Shown piece by piece: positions 27,586-39,029 of a DNA stretch of 64,000 bases. Location: assembly GCA_021815365.1 (NCBI GenBank), contig JAKAGZ010000004.1:13064-77063 (forward strand). The letters are read 5' to 3'. The number at the start of each line of letters is the position of its first letter. The stretch's first letter is position 1. A program made the translations under genes and the position numbers. The notes below the pieces were generated by a model. It was not told where the DNA came from, made no database searches, and worked only from the letters and a program-made list of their open reading frames with translations. The DNA comes from Bacteroidota bacterium (GTDB lineage: Bacteria; Bacteroidota; Ignavibacteria; Ignavibacteriales; Ignavibacteriaceae).

Positions 27586-28815
27586 TTAAATATAATTTCT
27601 CTTTGTTCGGTAAACGTTCGCTGCTATTCCAAGCATAAACATATTGACAAGCAAAGAACTGCCGCCGTAGCTTACAAAAGGCAAAGGTATTCCGATAACC
27701 GGCATAACTCCTACTGTCATCCCAATATTTATAAAAAGATGAATAAAATAAATTGATAAGATCCCGATCAATGTAAGGCTTAAAAATTCATCCTTCGTTG
27801 AAGCTGCGATTTTGAAAATCCTGAGAAACAAGATTAAAAATAAAATCAGGGTGAAGACACTTCCAATAAATCCGAATTCTTCTCCGATAACACAGTAAAT
27901 AAAATCAGTCCATTGTTCCGGAATAAATTGTAGCTGAGTCTGATGCCCGTTCAAAAATCCTTTACCTAAAAATCCCCCGGAACCAATCGCTACTTTTGCC
28001 TGTATCGAATTATAACCGGTTCCAAGCGGATCAGCGGAAGGGTTGAGAAATGATTGTATCCTGTTTTGCTGATGCGGACTCAACGCTCTGAAAACATAAT
28101 CAGCAAAAAATCCAGCCCCAATATTTATCGCAAAAATTGATCCGCTGAAAAAAATATCTTTCTTAAAAAGGAAAAGAGCTAAAGCAACAATCACGAGCAT
28201 TACAATAAAATAAACAACACCAAATATAGAAGCTGCGGCTACAATCCCGGGAGATAGAACAAGGAATAATCCAAAAAGACTTATACCTTTCCAGTAAATC
28301 AAGACTAATATAGTTCCTATAAACACAAGCGAAGTACCCATATCCGGTTCAAGAAGAACCAGCAGAACTGGAAGCAGCCCTATTCCAAGAGTAAACAAAA
28401 TATCTTTGAACGATTCAATATCAGTATTCTTTCTGCTCAGGAAATATGACACACCGAAGACCATACCTATTTTAGCGAACTCTGCTGGTTGAAAGCCAAT
28501 CGGGCCAAAATTCAACCAGCTTTTTTGTCCTGCTATTTTTCTCCCAACAACAACAACTAATAATAAGAATAGCAATGAAAGAAGATAGGTAGGAACTGCT
28601 ATCACCCTGAAAGTATTTGTCGGCAAAGAATAAGTAATAAAAAATATTATTAATGAACCGCATCCCCAAATTAACTGTTTCTGAAAATTACCTGCTGCAA
28701 GCGGGTTATTCAAAGTCGAACTGTAAATTGCTGCGAGACCAAGGCAGTAAAGCAAAAGCAGTGGTATAAAAATACCAAAATCAAATTTATCCTGTAGTTT
28801 ATAATCAATTCGCAT
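27586..28815 (-). CDS. rodA: Rod-shape SEDS glycosyltransferase RodA
   Basis: RodA polymerises lipid II glycan strands for side-wall growth together with PBP2. The 409-residue protein has about ten hydrophobic segments and SEDS signatures: [20 protein letters not shown] in the N-terminal half, L-L-E-P-D-M-G-T-S, and the C-terminal [10 protein letters not shown]. Its ATG overlaps the end of mrdA by 11 bases. Pairing with mrdA supports RodA over FtsW. Confidence 0.94.
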   Translation of the reverse strand: MRIDYKLQDKFDFGIFIPLLLLYCLGLAAIYSSTLNNPLAAGNFQKQLIWGCGSLIIFFITYSLPTNTFRVIAVPTYLLSLLFLLLVVVVGRKIAGQKSWLNFGPIGFQPAEFAKIGMVFGVSYFLSRKNTDIESFKDILFTLGIGLLPVLLVLLEPDMGTSLVFIGTILVLIYWKGISLFGLFLVLSPGIVAAASIFGVVYFIVMLVIVALALFLFKKDIFFSGSIFAINIGAGFFADYVFRALSPHQQNRIQSFLNPSADPLGTGYNSIQAKVAIGSGGFLGKGFLNGHQTQLQFIPEQWTDFIYCVIGEEFGFIGSVFTLILFLILFLRIFKIAASTKDEFLSLTLIGILSIYFIHLFINIGMTVGVMPVIGIPLPFVSYGGSSLLVNMFMLGIAANVYRTKRNYI

Positions 28816-30643
28816 TTGGAGTTTTCTCCGTTTTCTGACTTTGATTCAATGCAACCTTATCATCAGTTTTAAGTTCATTTTTATATTCATCTGGCTTCAG
28901 ATAAGCCTCAACAATTTTTTTTGCAATGGGGGCAGCCCACGTAGCTCCGAAGCCGGCATTTTCAATTACTACAACCACTGCAATCTTAGGATCATCAAAA
29001 GGCGCAAACCCCATGAACCATGCGTGATCTCTACCGTGCGGATTCTGGGCTGTACCGGTTTTACCAGCCATTTGAATATCTTTTATTCTGCTGCCTGCTG
29101 CCGTCCCCGAACCATTCACAACAAGAAACATCCCTTGCTTTACAATATCAAAAATTTTTTTATCAATATGAACATCGATTTTTTTTGAATTATGGAGGGC
29201 AATAAATTTATGCGTGAGATTATCAATATAACCTTTCACTAAATGCGGCGAATAACTTACCCCATCGTTTGCAATGAGAGAACAGTATTGTGCAAGCTGT
29301 ATTGGTGTGACATTTACTTCACCCTGACCGATGCCTAAACTTGCCATAATACTTTTGGGCCAGTTGGGCCCGTAAAGTTTTTCATAATATTTTGAATCGG
29401 GTATCATCCCGGCTGTTTCGCTGCCAATGTCAAGATGTGTTTCCTGTCCAAAACCAAACCTCAAAGCATACTCATGCCATTTATCAATTCCTATCTTGTA
29501 AATTAAATTATAAAAAAAATTATTACACGAGTGCTCTATTGCGTGAACTACGTTCAAAGTACCGTGAACTGCATCGCACTTAAAAAATCTGCCGTAGAAT
29601 ATTCCGCCTCCTCTGCATGTAAAAGTTGTAGAAGTATTTATTACTCCCATATCAAGCGCAGCAATAGCTTCGAGCGGTTTAAATGTTGAACCAGGGGGTT
29701 TAGCTGACATTGTTGCCCGGTTAAAAAAAGGTTTTGCAGGATCATTATATAATTTTTCCATGTAATCTTTTGACGTTACATAAGAGAATTGATTCAGATC
29801 AAAATCAGGAGCGCTTGCTAATGCTAAAATCTCCCCTGTCTTCGGTTCAATAGCAACAACTGCACCTCTCTTACCTTTCAATTCAGCTTCGGCGATTTTT
29901 TGAACATAGCTATCAATCGTTAAAACGAGATCGTCTCCTTTAACTGAAGGCACATCTGCATCGCCATTTTTGAACTTACCAATTTCTTTTCTCTTTGAAT
30001 CAACCAGGATGTAATTATTTCCTTTTTCTCCGCGTAATAAATTTTCATAAGCTTTTTCGATGCCGCTGCTTCCTGCGTAGTCGCCGGGTTTGTAATAACC
30101 TGTAGAATCTCTTTGCAAAAGCTGTAAAGAAACTTCTTTTGTATATCCGAACATTTGAGATCCCCTTACACCATCAGGGTAACCTCTCTGCATTTCGACA
30201 ATATAGTCAACACCCGGCAAATGTTCGGAGTTTTCTTCGAGCCAGGAAACTACTTTGAAATCAACACCTCTTTTTATTCTGACAGGAATATATTTTGAAT
30301 ACATTTTGTTTCCCTTCAGAATTTTATTGATATAACCAGAATCAACATCAAGAACTGTTTCTAAAAGGCGGTTTAATTTTTTACTGTAATCAGCCGGGGT
30401 TATCCTTACCGTATAAGCAGGAATATTATTTACAACAACATTCATATTCCTGTCGTAAAAAATTCCGCGCAGGGGAATTTGCTCTATCGCTTTGATGCTG
30501 TTGTTTGCAGATTTTTCGTCATAGGAATGATATTCGATAATTTGCATCTGGAAAAGCTTGAAGAGAAGCAGCGAGAACGCAGCAGCAATCACAAGATAAA
30601 TAATTGATTTTCTTCTGTCTGATGCAAAATTTTCCGATCTCAC
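28805..30643 (-). CDS. mrdA: Penicillin-binding protein 2 (elongation transpeptidase)
   Basis: The 612-residue class B PBP cross-links peptidoglycan during elongation and partners with RodA. It has an N-terminal membrane anchor ([13 protein letters not shown], about 15-27), a pedestal domain, and transpeptidase motifs S-T-F-K (nucleophile S319), S-C-N (about 373-375) and K-T-G-T-A. It overlaps mreD upstream by four bases and rodA downstream by 11. The lysine/asparagine-rich tail after about 590 is probably flexible. Confidence 0.95.
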   Translation of the reverse strand: MRSENFASDRRKSIIYLVIAAAFSLLLFKLFQMQIIEYHSYDEKSANNSIKAIEQIPLRGIFYDRNMNVVVNNIPAYTVRITPADYSKKLNRLLETVLDVDSGYINKILKGNKMYSKYIPVRIKRGVDFKVVSWLEENSEHLPGVDYIVEMQRGYPDGVRGSQMFGYTKEVSLQLLQRDSTGYYKPGDYAGSSGIEKAYENLLRGEKGNNYILVDSKRKEIGKFKNGDADVPSVKGDDLVLTIDSYVQKIAEAELKGKRGAVVAIEPKTGEILALASAPDFDLNQFSYVTSKDYMEKLYNDPAKPFFNRATMSAKPPGSTFKPLEAIAALDMGVINTSTTFTCRGGGIFYGRFFKCDAVHGTLNVVHAIEHSCNNFFYNLIYKIGIDKWHEYALRFGFGQETHLDIGSETAGMIPDSKYYEKLYGPNWPKSIMASLGIGQGEVNVTPIQLAQYCSLIANDGVSYSPHLVKGYIDNLTHKFIALHNSKKIDVHIDKKIFDIVKQGMFLVVNGSGTAAGSRIKDIQMAGKTGTAQNPHGRDHAWFMGFAPFDDPKIAVVVVIENAGFGATWAAPIAKKIVEAYLKPDEYKNELKTDDKVALNQSQKTEKTPNAN

Positions 30644-31128
30644 GAAAAGCTCCTTCGCGGATAAAAAACAATTATTATTAAACTGAAAACTGCAGTGTAA
30701 AACCCGGGCAGCAGTCCCATTTGAAATATCATCGCAAATATATTCGTGTTCAAATCAATATTACTGAAAAATGAATTGATCACAAAGCTGATAACGGAAC
30801 ACAGCATAACTATTAGTGCAAAATTATAAGACTTAAAATAGATGTCAATCTTATTCTCATTTGAGAAGTACCCTGCGGTAAACCCTGCAAGAGTTTTAGC
30901 TATCATCGAACTGCCGAGCAAGCTGCCTGTAATTAAATCAAAAAGAAAACCATAAACGAATCCCAGCACTGTGCCGTATATCTGACCATTCCTTAAAGTG
31001 TAAAAGACCAGGAGAATAATAATTAAATCAGGCACTATTCCATTAATGGAGATAAGAGGAATGATCGTAGTCTGGATTACAAGTACTGGAAAGAATAACA
31101 AGATTGAATATATATATTCGGAACGCAT
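30640..31128 (-). CDS. mreD: Rod-shape protein MreD
   Basis: An integral membrane protein of the elongasome with about five hydrophobic segments (I-L-L-F-F-P-V-L-V-I near the start, L-I-I-I-L-L-V-F-Y, G-F-V-Y-G-F-L-F-D, and others). The motif F-V-Y-G-F-L-F-D-L-I-T-G is typical of MreD. I start at the ATG at 31128 (162 residues), which overlaps the mreC stop. The frame is open to 31182, but that would extend 53 bases into mreC. Confidence 0.88.
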   Translation of the reverse strand: MRSEYIYSILLFFPVLVIQTTIIPLISINGIVPDLIIILLVFYTLRNGQIYGTVLGFVYGFLFDLITGSLLGSSMIAKTLAGFTAGYFSNENKIDIYFKSYNFALIVMLCSVISFVINSFFSNIDLNTNIFAMIFQMGLLPGFYTAVFSLIIIVFYPRRSFS

Positions 31129-31129
31129 C

Positions 31130-31963
31130 TTACTTACGGTTATAAAAATTAAGTTCAAGATTATTTTTTTCCATGCTCTCAACTATCCCCAGCACAAATA
31201 CATGCTCAACCCTGCTGAAGTCAACAAACGGCTGAACTTTTACTTCATTAAAGATGCCGGTAGTCACTTTAGTAAGACCCGTGACAATTCCTATTGGCAG
31301 AGGCACCGGGACAATAGAACTAAGTTCGGAAGTGATAATACGGTCGCCGGGCTGCACATCATAAGTTTTCGGCACATCAACGATAACCAGGTTATCCCCG
31401 TTCCATTTCATTATGCCGTCAATCCTGCTTCGCTCATCTTTAACAGTAATTTTCAAATCAATATTTTTCAGGGTGCGTACAATACTAAAGTCATCTGATG
31501 TATCATAAACTATCCCGAGCATTCCTTCGTCGTTAATGACCGGCATCCCTGCTTTAACACCCTGTTTCCTCCCTGCATTCAAAGTTATAGTGCTTTGAGA
31601 TGTTGTCAAAGATTTTGAGACTACGTCTGCGGGAATTAAAGGATAGCTTGTGGTATCCTTCAAAGCAAGAAGACCTTTCAATTCAGAATTTTGAATACCG
31701 TATTCTCTCAGTTTGTTAACCTGAAGCATAAGCTCAGCATTGATTTTTCTAAGCCTCTCATTTTCACCTTTAATCTTTGCGATATTAGTCAGGTCTGAAA
31801 CAACAGAAGTGACGGCTGCAAAACTGCCGAAGGCTAATGCTCTTACGTTTTTTACTGCCGGGGTTTTATTCAGAGAGAGTGCAAATAAGCTAGTTATAAG
31901 AAGAACGACGAGTACAATATATTCTTTAAAGTCTTCCCAAAGTCTTAAGAAAAATCTTATCAT
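31130..31963 (-). CDS. mreC: Rod-shape protein MreC
   Basis: MreC is the periplasmic scaffold that links MreB to the wall enzymes. The 277 residues have an N-terminal transmembrane helix (Y-I-V-L-V-V-L-L-I-T-S-L-F-A-L), a coiled coil near 65-95 (N-I-A-K-I-K-G-E-N-E-R-L-R-K), and beta domains with V-I-N-D-E-G-M-L-G-I-V and the P-G-D-R-I-I-T-S segment. It lies 22 bases after mreB and overlaps or abuts mreD. Confidence 0.94.
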   Translation of the reverse strand: MIRFFLRLWEDFKEYIVLVVLLITSLFALSLNKTPAVKNVRALAFGSFAAVTSVVSDLTNIAKIKGENERLRKINAELMLQVNKLREYGIQNSELKGLLALKDTTSYPLIPADVVSKSLTTSQSTITLNAGRKQGVKAGMPVINDEGMLGIVYDTSDDFSIVRTLKNIDLKITVKDERSRIDGIMKWNGDNLVIVDVPKTYDVQPGDRIITSELSSIVPVPLPIGIVTGLTKVTTGIFNEVKVQPFVDFSRVEHVFVLGIVESMEKNNLELNFYNRK

Positions 31964-31985
31964 TGTCTGATAAACTCACTTTACC

Positions 31986-33011
31986 TTAATATCTTCTGTT
32001 GCGGATTAATACTTTAGAGTAATGATTTAAATTATCTATTACATTCCCTGCACCTCTCACAACAGCAGTCAAAGGATCCTCAGCTACATGAACCGGCAGA
32101 TTTGTTTCCATCCTGATCCTTTCGTCAAGACCTTTCAGCAATGCACCGCCGCCTGTAAGCATAACTCCCCTGTCCAATATGTCTGCAGATAGTTCAGGCG
32201 GAGTTCTTTCGAGCGATTGTCTTACAGCATCAACTATCTGTACTATAGCTTCGTTCAACGCTTCCCTTATTTCAACTGAACTTACCTCAGTAGTTTTAGG
32301 TACACCCCCGATAAGATCACGCCCTTTGACCTGGATTGTAATTTCTTCTTTAAGAGGAACTGCTGACCCCACTTCGCATTTTATTGCTTCAGCGGTTCTC
32401 TCACCGATTAATATATTATGATTTTTTTTGAAATACTGCATAATTGCATAATTCATTTCATCGCCGGCGATACGTATAGATTCTTCATTAACAATTCCTG
32501 ATAATGCAATGACTGCAATTTCTGTAGTACCTCCTCCTATATCAATAATCATATTTCCCACAGGTGCTTCAACATCAATTCCAATTCCGATAGCAGCAGA
32601 CATTGGTTCAGCAATGAGATGGACTTCTCTGGCGCCGGCATGCTCAGCACTGTCTCTCACAGCTCTTTTTTCTACTTCAGTTACGCCGCTGGGAACCGCA
32701 ACAACAACTCTCCTGGTTGAAAACGCTCCTGCCCTGACTTTTTTTATAAAAGCCCTGATCATTCCTTCGGCTATTTCAAAATCTGCGATAACGCCATCTC
32801 GCATAGGTCGAGTAACCCTTATCTCTTTATGTTCTCTTCCCTGCATTTCTTTTGCTTTATTACCCAAAGCAATTATTCTTTTTGTATTTCTGTCAAATGC
32901 TACAATTGAAGGTTCGTTCAGAACAATGCCTTTGTTCTTAACGTAAATCAGAGTGTTGGCAGTGCCAAGGTCAATTGCAATATCAGCAGAGAAAAAGTCA
33001 AAAACTCCCAT
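31986..33011 (-). CDS. mreB: Rod-shape actin-like protein MreB
   Basis: The 341-residue actin homologue forms membrane-bound filaments that guide wall elongation. Phosphate-1 motif I-D-L-G-T-A-N-T-L, V-A-V-P-S-G-V-T-E-V-E-K-R-A, phosphate-2 I-D-I-G-G-G-T-T-E and the adenosine motif L-T-G-G-G-A-L-L-K-G are present. It starts eight bases after purH, an unusual join of purine and shape genes. Confidence 0.97.
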   Translation of the reverse strand: MGVFDFFSADIAIDLGTANTLIYVKNKGIVLNEPSIVAFDRNTKRIIALGNKAKEMQGREHKEIRVTRPMRDGVIADFEIAEGMIRAFIKKVRAGAFSTRRVVVAVPSGVTEVEKRAVRDSAEHAGAREVHLIAEPMSAAIGIGIDVEAPVGNMIIDIGGGTTEIAVIALSGIVNEESIRIAGDEMNYAIMQYFKKNHNILIGERTAEAIKCEVGSAVPLKEEITIQVKGRDLIGGVPKTTEVSSVEIREALNEAIVQIVDAVRQSLERTPPELSADILDRGVMLTGGGALLKGLDERIRMETNLPVHVAEDPLTAVVRGAGNVIDNLNHYSKVLIRNRRY

Positions 33012-33019
33012 AGTTCCTC

Positions 33020-34537
33020 TTAATGTTTAAAATGTCTTATGCCTGTGAATATCATTGAAATATTATTTTTATTAGCAGCTTCAATAACTTCTGGATCGCG
33101 GACAGAACCACCGGGTTGAATAACTGCAGTAGCTCCGCAATTAATTATCTCCAGCAGCCCGTCAGCAAATGGGAAGAATGCATCTGAAGCAGCAACTGAG
33201 TTTTTAAGATCGAGACCATGTTCGTCAGCTTTCATCTTAGCAATTTTTGAAGAATCAAGCCTTGACATTTGTCCTGCACCAACACCGAGCGCTGTTTTAT
33301 CTTTTGCAAAAACGATTGCGTTCGATCTTGTATGCTTTGCCACTTTCCAGGCAAACAAAAGATCCTCAAGTTCTTTTTCTGTCGGTTTTTTTTCGGTTAC
33401 AATTTTTAACCGGTCATCAAGAACAGTTATATTATCAGAGTCCTGTACGATGACTCCGCCCGGAATATTTCTGAAAGTAACACTGCAGTCCTTTAGCGAT
33501 TTCAACTGCCGCAGAAGCCTTCTGTCCTTTTTCTTCATTAATATATTAATTGCTTCATTAGTATAAGCAGGAGCGCAAACAATCTCAAGAAAAATTTCAT
33601 TTAATTTTGCAGCAAGTTCTTCGTCTATCTTAGTAGTAAAAACCACTATTCCCCCGAATGCTGAAACAGGGTCTCCTTTTAATGCGTTTTTATAAGCTTC
33701 GATGGCTGTTCTTGCGGTTGCTGCGCCTGCAGGATTGTTGTGTTTGACAATAGTGCATGAAACTTCCCCAAGGTCCTCAACCAATTCAACAGCAGCAGCG
33801 AGGTCGAGTATATTATTGTAAGAAAGTTCTTTGCCATGGAAGACTTCAAAATATTTATCAAAGTCGCCGTATATTGCTGCTTTCTGATGCGGGTTTTCAC
33901 CGTAACGAAGCTCTTTATTTTTTTTGTAATTAATTCTGATATATGACTGGGGCTGGTCAAATTTTTTCTCAAGAAAGTTAGCTATGTATGTGTCATAGAA
34001 AGCTGTGTGAGAAAAAGCATCCACAGCTAATTTTTTTCGTGTTGCTAAACTAACTTCGCCTGAATTTAATTCTTCCAGAAAAGAATCATATTGCCCGGGA
34101 TCGGTGAGTATCGAAACATATTTATAATTTTTTGCCGATGCTCTTATCAGGCTTGGACCGCCGATATCAATGTTCTCAATAATTTTTTCCATGTCTGAAG
34201 CAGGATCTTCAGCGATTTTGACGAACGGATAAAGATTAACACAAACTATATCTATCGGGACAATATCATTTTCTTCAGCCTGCTTTTGGTCTTCTTTGTT
34301 ATCTCTTCGGAAAAGAATTCCGCCGAAAATTTTCGGATGAAGAGTCTTAACTCGTCCATCGAATATCTCAGGGAATGAAGTCAAACTGCTTATCTCAATT
34401 ACGTCAATCCCTTTTTCTTTAAGAAGCTTTGCTGTGTTGCCGGTTGCGATTATGTTATAATTTTTTTGAACGAGCTGTTTAGCAAACTCTGAAATATTTT
34501 TTTTATCAGAAACGCTTATCAGGGCTAATTTTTTCAA
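33020..34537 (-). CDS. purH: Bifunctional AICAR formyltransferase / IMP cyclohydrolase
   Basis: PurH does the last two steps of IMP synthesis. The N-terminal MGS-like cyclohydrolase part (about 1-190: A-T-G-N-T-A-K-L-L, F-D-G-R-V-K-T-L-H-P-K) is followed by the AICARFT part with L-R-Y-G-E-N-P-H-Q-K-A, V-K-H-N-N-P-A-G-A and Q-P-G-G-S-V-R-D near the C-terminus. The length, 505 residues, is typical. It lies between purN (30 bases upstream) and mreB. Confidence 0.97.
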   Translation of the reverse strand: MKKLALISVSDKKNISEFAKQLVQKNYNIIATGNTAKLLKEKGIDVIEISSLTSFPEIFDGRVKTLHPKIFGGILFRRDNKEDQKQAEENDIVPIDIVCVNLYPFVKIAEDPASDMEKIIENIDIGGPSLIRASAKNYKYVSILTDPGQYDSFLEELNSGEVSLATRKKLAVDAFSHTAFYDTYIANFLEKKFDQPQSYIRINYKKNKELRYGENPHQKAAIYGDFDKYFEVFHGKELSYNNILDLAAAVELVEDLGEVSCTIVKHNNPAGAATARTAIEAYKNALKGDPVSAFGGIVVFTTKIDEELAAKLNEIFLEIVCAPAYTNEAINILMKKKDRRLLRQLKSLKDCSVTFRNIPGGVIVQDSDNITVLDDRLKIVTEKKPTEKELEDLLFAWKVAKHTRSNAIVFAKDKTALGVGAGQMSRLDSSKIAKMKADEHGLDLKNSVAASDAFFPFADGLLEIINCGATAVIQPGGSVRDPEVIEAANKNNISMIFTGIRHFKH

Positions 34538-34567
34538 TTTAAGAATCCGGGTGAAGGTAAAATTCTT

Positions 34568-35170
34568 TTATAAAATTTTTATTTGTGAATCAGTAATTTC
34601 AACTTTGCCGTTTGCAAATTTATTCAGGACAAAAGGCAGCAGCTTATGCTCTATAACCAGAACTCTTTCAGCAATCTCTTCAGGAGATTTTGCCTGAGAA
34701 ATATCAATTTTTTCCTGCGCTATTATTCTGCCGGTATCAAAAGTCTCGTTTACAATATGGACAGTAGCACCGGAAAAACGATCGCCTGAATTAAAAACTG
34801 CACGGTGAACATTCATCCCGTACATTCCTGCACCGCCATAAGATGGAAGTAAAGCGGGATGAATATTTATAATTTTATTCTGAAAACTTTTTATAAATTC
34901 TTTCGGGATCAGTTTAAGAAATCCGGCAAGCACAATAAGCTCAATCTCCATTTCCCTGAATAATGATATAATCTCAGAATAACTCTTGCCGCCGGGTTTA
35001 TTGCTTAAAGTAAAGGTTGGAATAGAATATATACCAGCAACCTGAAAAGCTGCACAATCAATTTTTTCACTGACAACTGCTTTGACTTCAACAATATCTT
35101 TAGTGTAGCCGGATTCTAAAATAGCCTGTAAATTTGAGCCTCTTCCTGAAACGAACACAGCTATTTTCAA
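34568..35170 (-). CDS. purN: Phosphoribosylglycinamide formyltransferase (PurN)
   Basis: PurN transfers a formyl group from 10-formyl-THF to GAR in purine synthesis. The 200 residues show V-S-G-R-G-S-N-L-Q-A at 8-17, the catalytic I-N-I-H-P-A-L-L-P-S (N and H) and the later G-A-T-V-H-I-V-N-E-T-F-D-T-G segment with the catalytic aspartate. It is the first gene of an eleven-gene minus-strand run. The sequence upstream is the Family I element. Confidence 0.95.
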   Translation of the reverse strand: MKIAVFVSGRGSNLQAILESGYTKDIVEVKAVVSEKIDCAAFQVAGIYSIPTFTLSNKPGGKSYSEIISLFREMEIELIVLAGFLKLIPKEFIKSFQNKIINIHPALLPSYGGAGMYGMNVHRAVFNSGDRFSGATVHIVNETFDTGRIIAQEKIDISQAKSPEEIAERVLVIEHKLLPFVLNKFANGKVEITDSQIKIL

Positions 35171-35256
35171 AATAAAACTGTCCTAAAAAAGTGATTAAAA
35201 ATTAGCTAAATAGTAAAATATTGTCAATCGAAACACACTGTTTCTTCGTTCTTTTC

Positions 35257-35684
35257 CACAACTGTCCAAAACAAATTATAGAAATTACCTGGAACCTGTC
35301 TGCCGACAGGCAGGATTGATAACCTGATTTAGTGTCTAATGTTTTCAGAAATAAGGTAATAAGCTTTTTCTTCAGGTTCGTTATTTTTGCTACTAAGGTT
35401 TTAAACAAATCATAAGGTTTAACCTTATTGTTAAAGAAAATCTTAGTAGCAAAAGCAAAGCATAACTGCAAACCTTATTACCTTATTATTGACAAATATA
35501 TCGCTAATAATTGCCTGCTATAGTCCATCCACGCTGTAACGGAACCACATTAATTTAGCATCTGGCTGCTGTATTAACCAGCAGTTGCTTGAATGGGATT
35601 TAAAATCCGGTTTTGAAAAATCAGTCCTCAACAAACAATGTGACAACTATTTTTGTTAGCCTATATTTAATTTGGACAGCATTG
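35257..35684. mobile_element. Family I non-coding element with nested hairpins, copy A (428 bp)
   Basis: Imperfect terminal inverted repeats, CACAACTGTCCAAA at the left and CAATGCTGTCCAAA (read inward) at the right, are flanked by 9-bp direct repeats GTTCTTTTC at 35248-35256 and 35685-35693. Inside are nested stems. The outer is 14 bp, 35350-35363 with 35474-35487. The middle is 13 bp, 35385-35397 with 35442-35454. The inner is ATAAGGTT/AACCTTAT (35412-35428). A GC-rich palindrome (35295-35310) and smaller hairpins near 35560-35620 are also present. The whole element matches the reverse complement of 61998-62423 along its length. I see no credible protein. It fills the gap between purN and the TPR gene, and the right 9-bp repeat touches the TPR stop codon. 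Confidence 0.85.
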
Positions 35685-35692
35685 GTTCTTTT

Positions 35693-37198
35693 CTAAAATT
35701 TTTCCCGGCTTTTCAACGCAAAGAGCAGGTTCTTCAACTTATTCTGGTAATCATAATTTTTATAATCATCAGCTTGTTCAAGATAAAGTTTTGCATCGGC
35801 ATCTTCGCCCAATTTTTCTTTTGCACGTGCAGCAAAATAACAAGCGAAAGGTTTTATCCATTTTTCATTTTTTATCTTTAACGATTTTGCAGTTAAGGCT
35901 GTATCTGCAGAAGCTTCATATCTTTTTAACGAAAAAAGAGCATCACTAAGGTGCAGGAGAGCTTCAGCCTTAATATCATTTGAGATTGTATTTTTAGCAA
36001 GGTACGAAAGGCTGTCTACTGCAGTTTTATATCTGCCGGTCTCAACGTAATGAGTAAAACGGATAAGGTCCATATCATCTTTTGTGAATCCTTCATCGGC
36101 TAACAGTTCGCCCCTTCTTTTTGCGTAGATGTCATCATCAATATCCAGGTTACCGCGATCTGATAATTTGAAATAAGCTTTAGATACGTCTTTTTGTCCC
36201 ATAAATTCATAACAAACTCCAAGCCTGTAATTGGCAATTCCTGTGTAATCATTATCAAGCGTAGTCAGGATAAATTTATTGTAATACACAGTAGCTGAGT
36301 CAAATTTATTTTTCTTAAAAAGAACATCGCCTGTCAGAAAATTTGAATATGCGATAAGCTGTTTAAATTTTGAGGTATGGGTATTCCTGAGTCTTCTCAG
36401 AATTCTCTCAGCCTGATCGAGCTTTCTTTCTTTTATATATATTACTGCGAGTGAATAATTAAATAACAGATTATTAGGATACCTGGCAATCAAAGAATTC
36501 ATATAATTTGAAGCAGTTGAATAATCACTAAAAAAATCTGTAAGTATCTGCGAATAGTAAAACCGGGCTTCGACCCTTGAGTATGTTCCGTGGGTCATTG
36601 CTTCTTTAATATATTCCAATCCTTTCTCTTTATTACCTTTCATACCTGCCAGGCTTAAAGCCCATTGAAAGGCTTTTGGTATTTGTCCCATAGCAAAGTT
36701 GTACAAACCGAGTCCAAGATATGCATCATAAAATCTTGGATTTAGTTCGATAACTTTATTCAGAAAACTTTCTGATCTTTTTGTAGCCCAAACTGCATCG
36801 AGAAATTTTCCCTCTTGTGTGAAAGCCATAGCACGGTATGAGTAATTGGCGCCGAGTATGTACAAAATCTCAGTATTGTTCTCGTCGTTATCCAGCAGAG
36901 CAACAGCTTTTTCAATCGCCTGATCAGAATACTCAATAAATCTTTGCAGGTCAGCTTTATCCTTGTTGCTGAAATAATACCAGAAATAGATACTTGATTT
37001 GTAGTGATAGCCGCGCGGGTCATCATGATATTTATCAATTAGTCTTTGAAATGTTATTTCTGCCTGCGACCATCTGAAGCCGTAGCAATTATCAAGTCCC
37101 CTTAGAATTGCATTTTTAATTTCAGCCTGAGCAAATACAGCCTGACTAAAAATAAAAGTTATTATTAGGTATACCAGAAGAAAGGTTTTCTTTTTCAT
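35693..37198 (-). CDS. Secreted TPR-repeat protein
   Basis: 501 residues from the ATG at 37198, chosen because a signal peptide starts there (K-K-K-T-F-L-L-V-Y-L-I-I-T-F...V-F-A-Q). The frame is open further upstream to 37330, overlapping pyrG, and that is rejected. The mature protein is helical with tetratricopeptide repeats (for example Y-L-G-L-G-L-Y-N-F-A-M-G, Y-S-L-A-V-I-Y-I-K-E-R-K-L-D-Q-A-E, Y-R-L-G-V-C-Y-E-F-M-G-Q). It probably works in the periplasm or outer membrane as an assembly scaffold; no specific partner is evident. The stop TAG (35695-35693) touches the 9-bp repeat of the Family I element. Confidence 0.8.
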   Translation of the reverse strand: MKKKTFLLVYLIITFIFSQAVFAQAEIKNAILRGLDNCYGFRWSQAEITFQRLIDKYHDDPRGYHYKSSIYFWYYFSNKDKADLQRFIEYSDQAIEKAVALLDNDENNTEILYILGANYSYRAMAFTQEGKFLDAVWATKRSESFLNKVIELNPRFYDAYLGLGLYNFAMGQIPKAFQWALSLAGMKGNKEKGLEYIKEAMTHGTYSRVEARFYYSQILTDFFSDYSTASNYMNSLIARYPNNLLFNYSLAVIYIKERKLDQAERILRRLRNTHTSKFKQLIAYSNFLTGDVLFKKNKFDSATVYYNKFILTTLDNDYTGIANYRLGVCYEFMGQKDVSKAYFKLSDRGNLDIDDDIYAKRRGELLADEGFTKDDMDLIRFTHYVETGRYKTAVDSLSYLAKNTISNDIKAEALLHLSDALFSLKRYEASADTALTAKSLKIKNEKWIKPFACYFAARAKEKLGEDADAKLYLEQADDYKNYDYQNKLKNLLFALKSREKF

Positions 37199-37241
37199 TA
37201 ACATAAAAATTTTTTGCTGAAGTCTGCCTGCCGGGTATAAT

Positions 37242-38924
<1,683 letters not shown>

Positions 38925-38999
38925 TCAATTTGATTTTGTCCTTCAAAAATTTTTTTCTTACTAATAAAATCTCTCAAAAACCGCTTCCTGTTAAAAATA

Positions 39000-39029
39000 A
39001 AAAAACCTGATCAGGAGATCAGGTTTTTT
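39000..39029 (-). terminator. Terminator overlapping the citrate synthase stop codon
   Basis: A 13-bp stem AAAAAACCTGATC (39000-39012) / GATCAGGTTTTTT (39017-39029) with a 4-base loop. The stop TGA (39013-39011) and the last codons of the citrate synthase gene lie inside the hairpin. The symmetrical A and T runs allow either direction; read on the minus strand it ends in a U-tract. Confidence 0.9.

Noticed and set aside
35202-35471. 89-codon open frame on the minus strand inside the Family I element
   Set aside because: It runs through the nested hairpins, the corresponding frame in the 61998 copy is not preserved by the gaps between the copies, and there is no ribosome-binding site.
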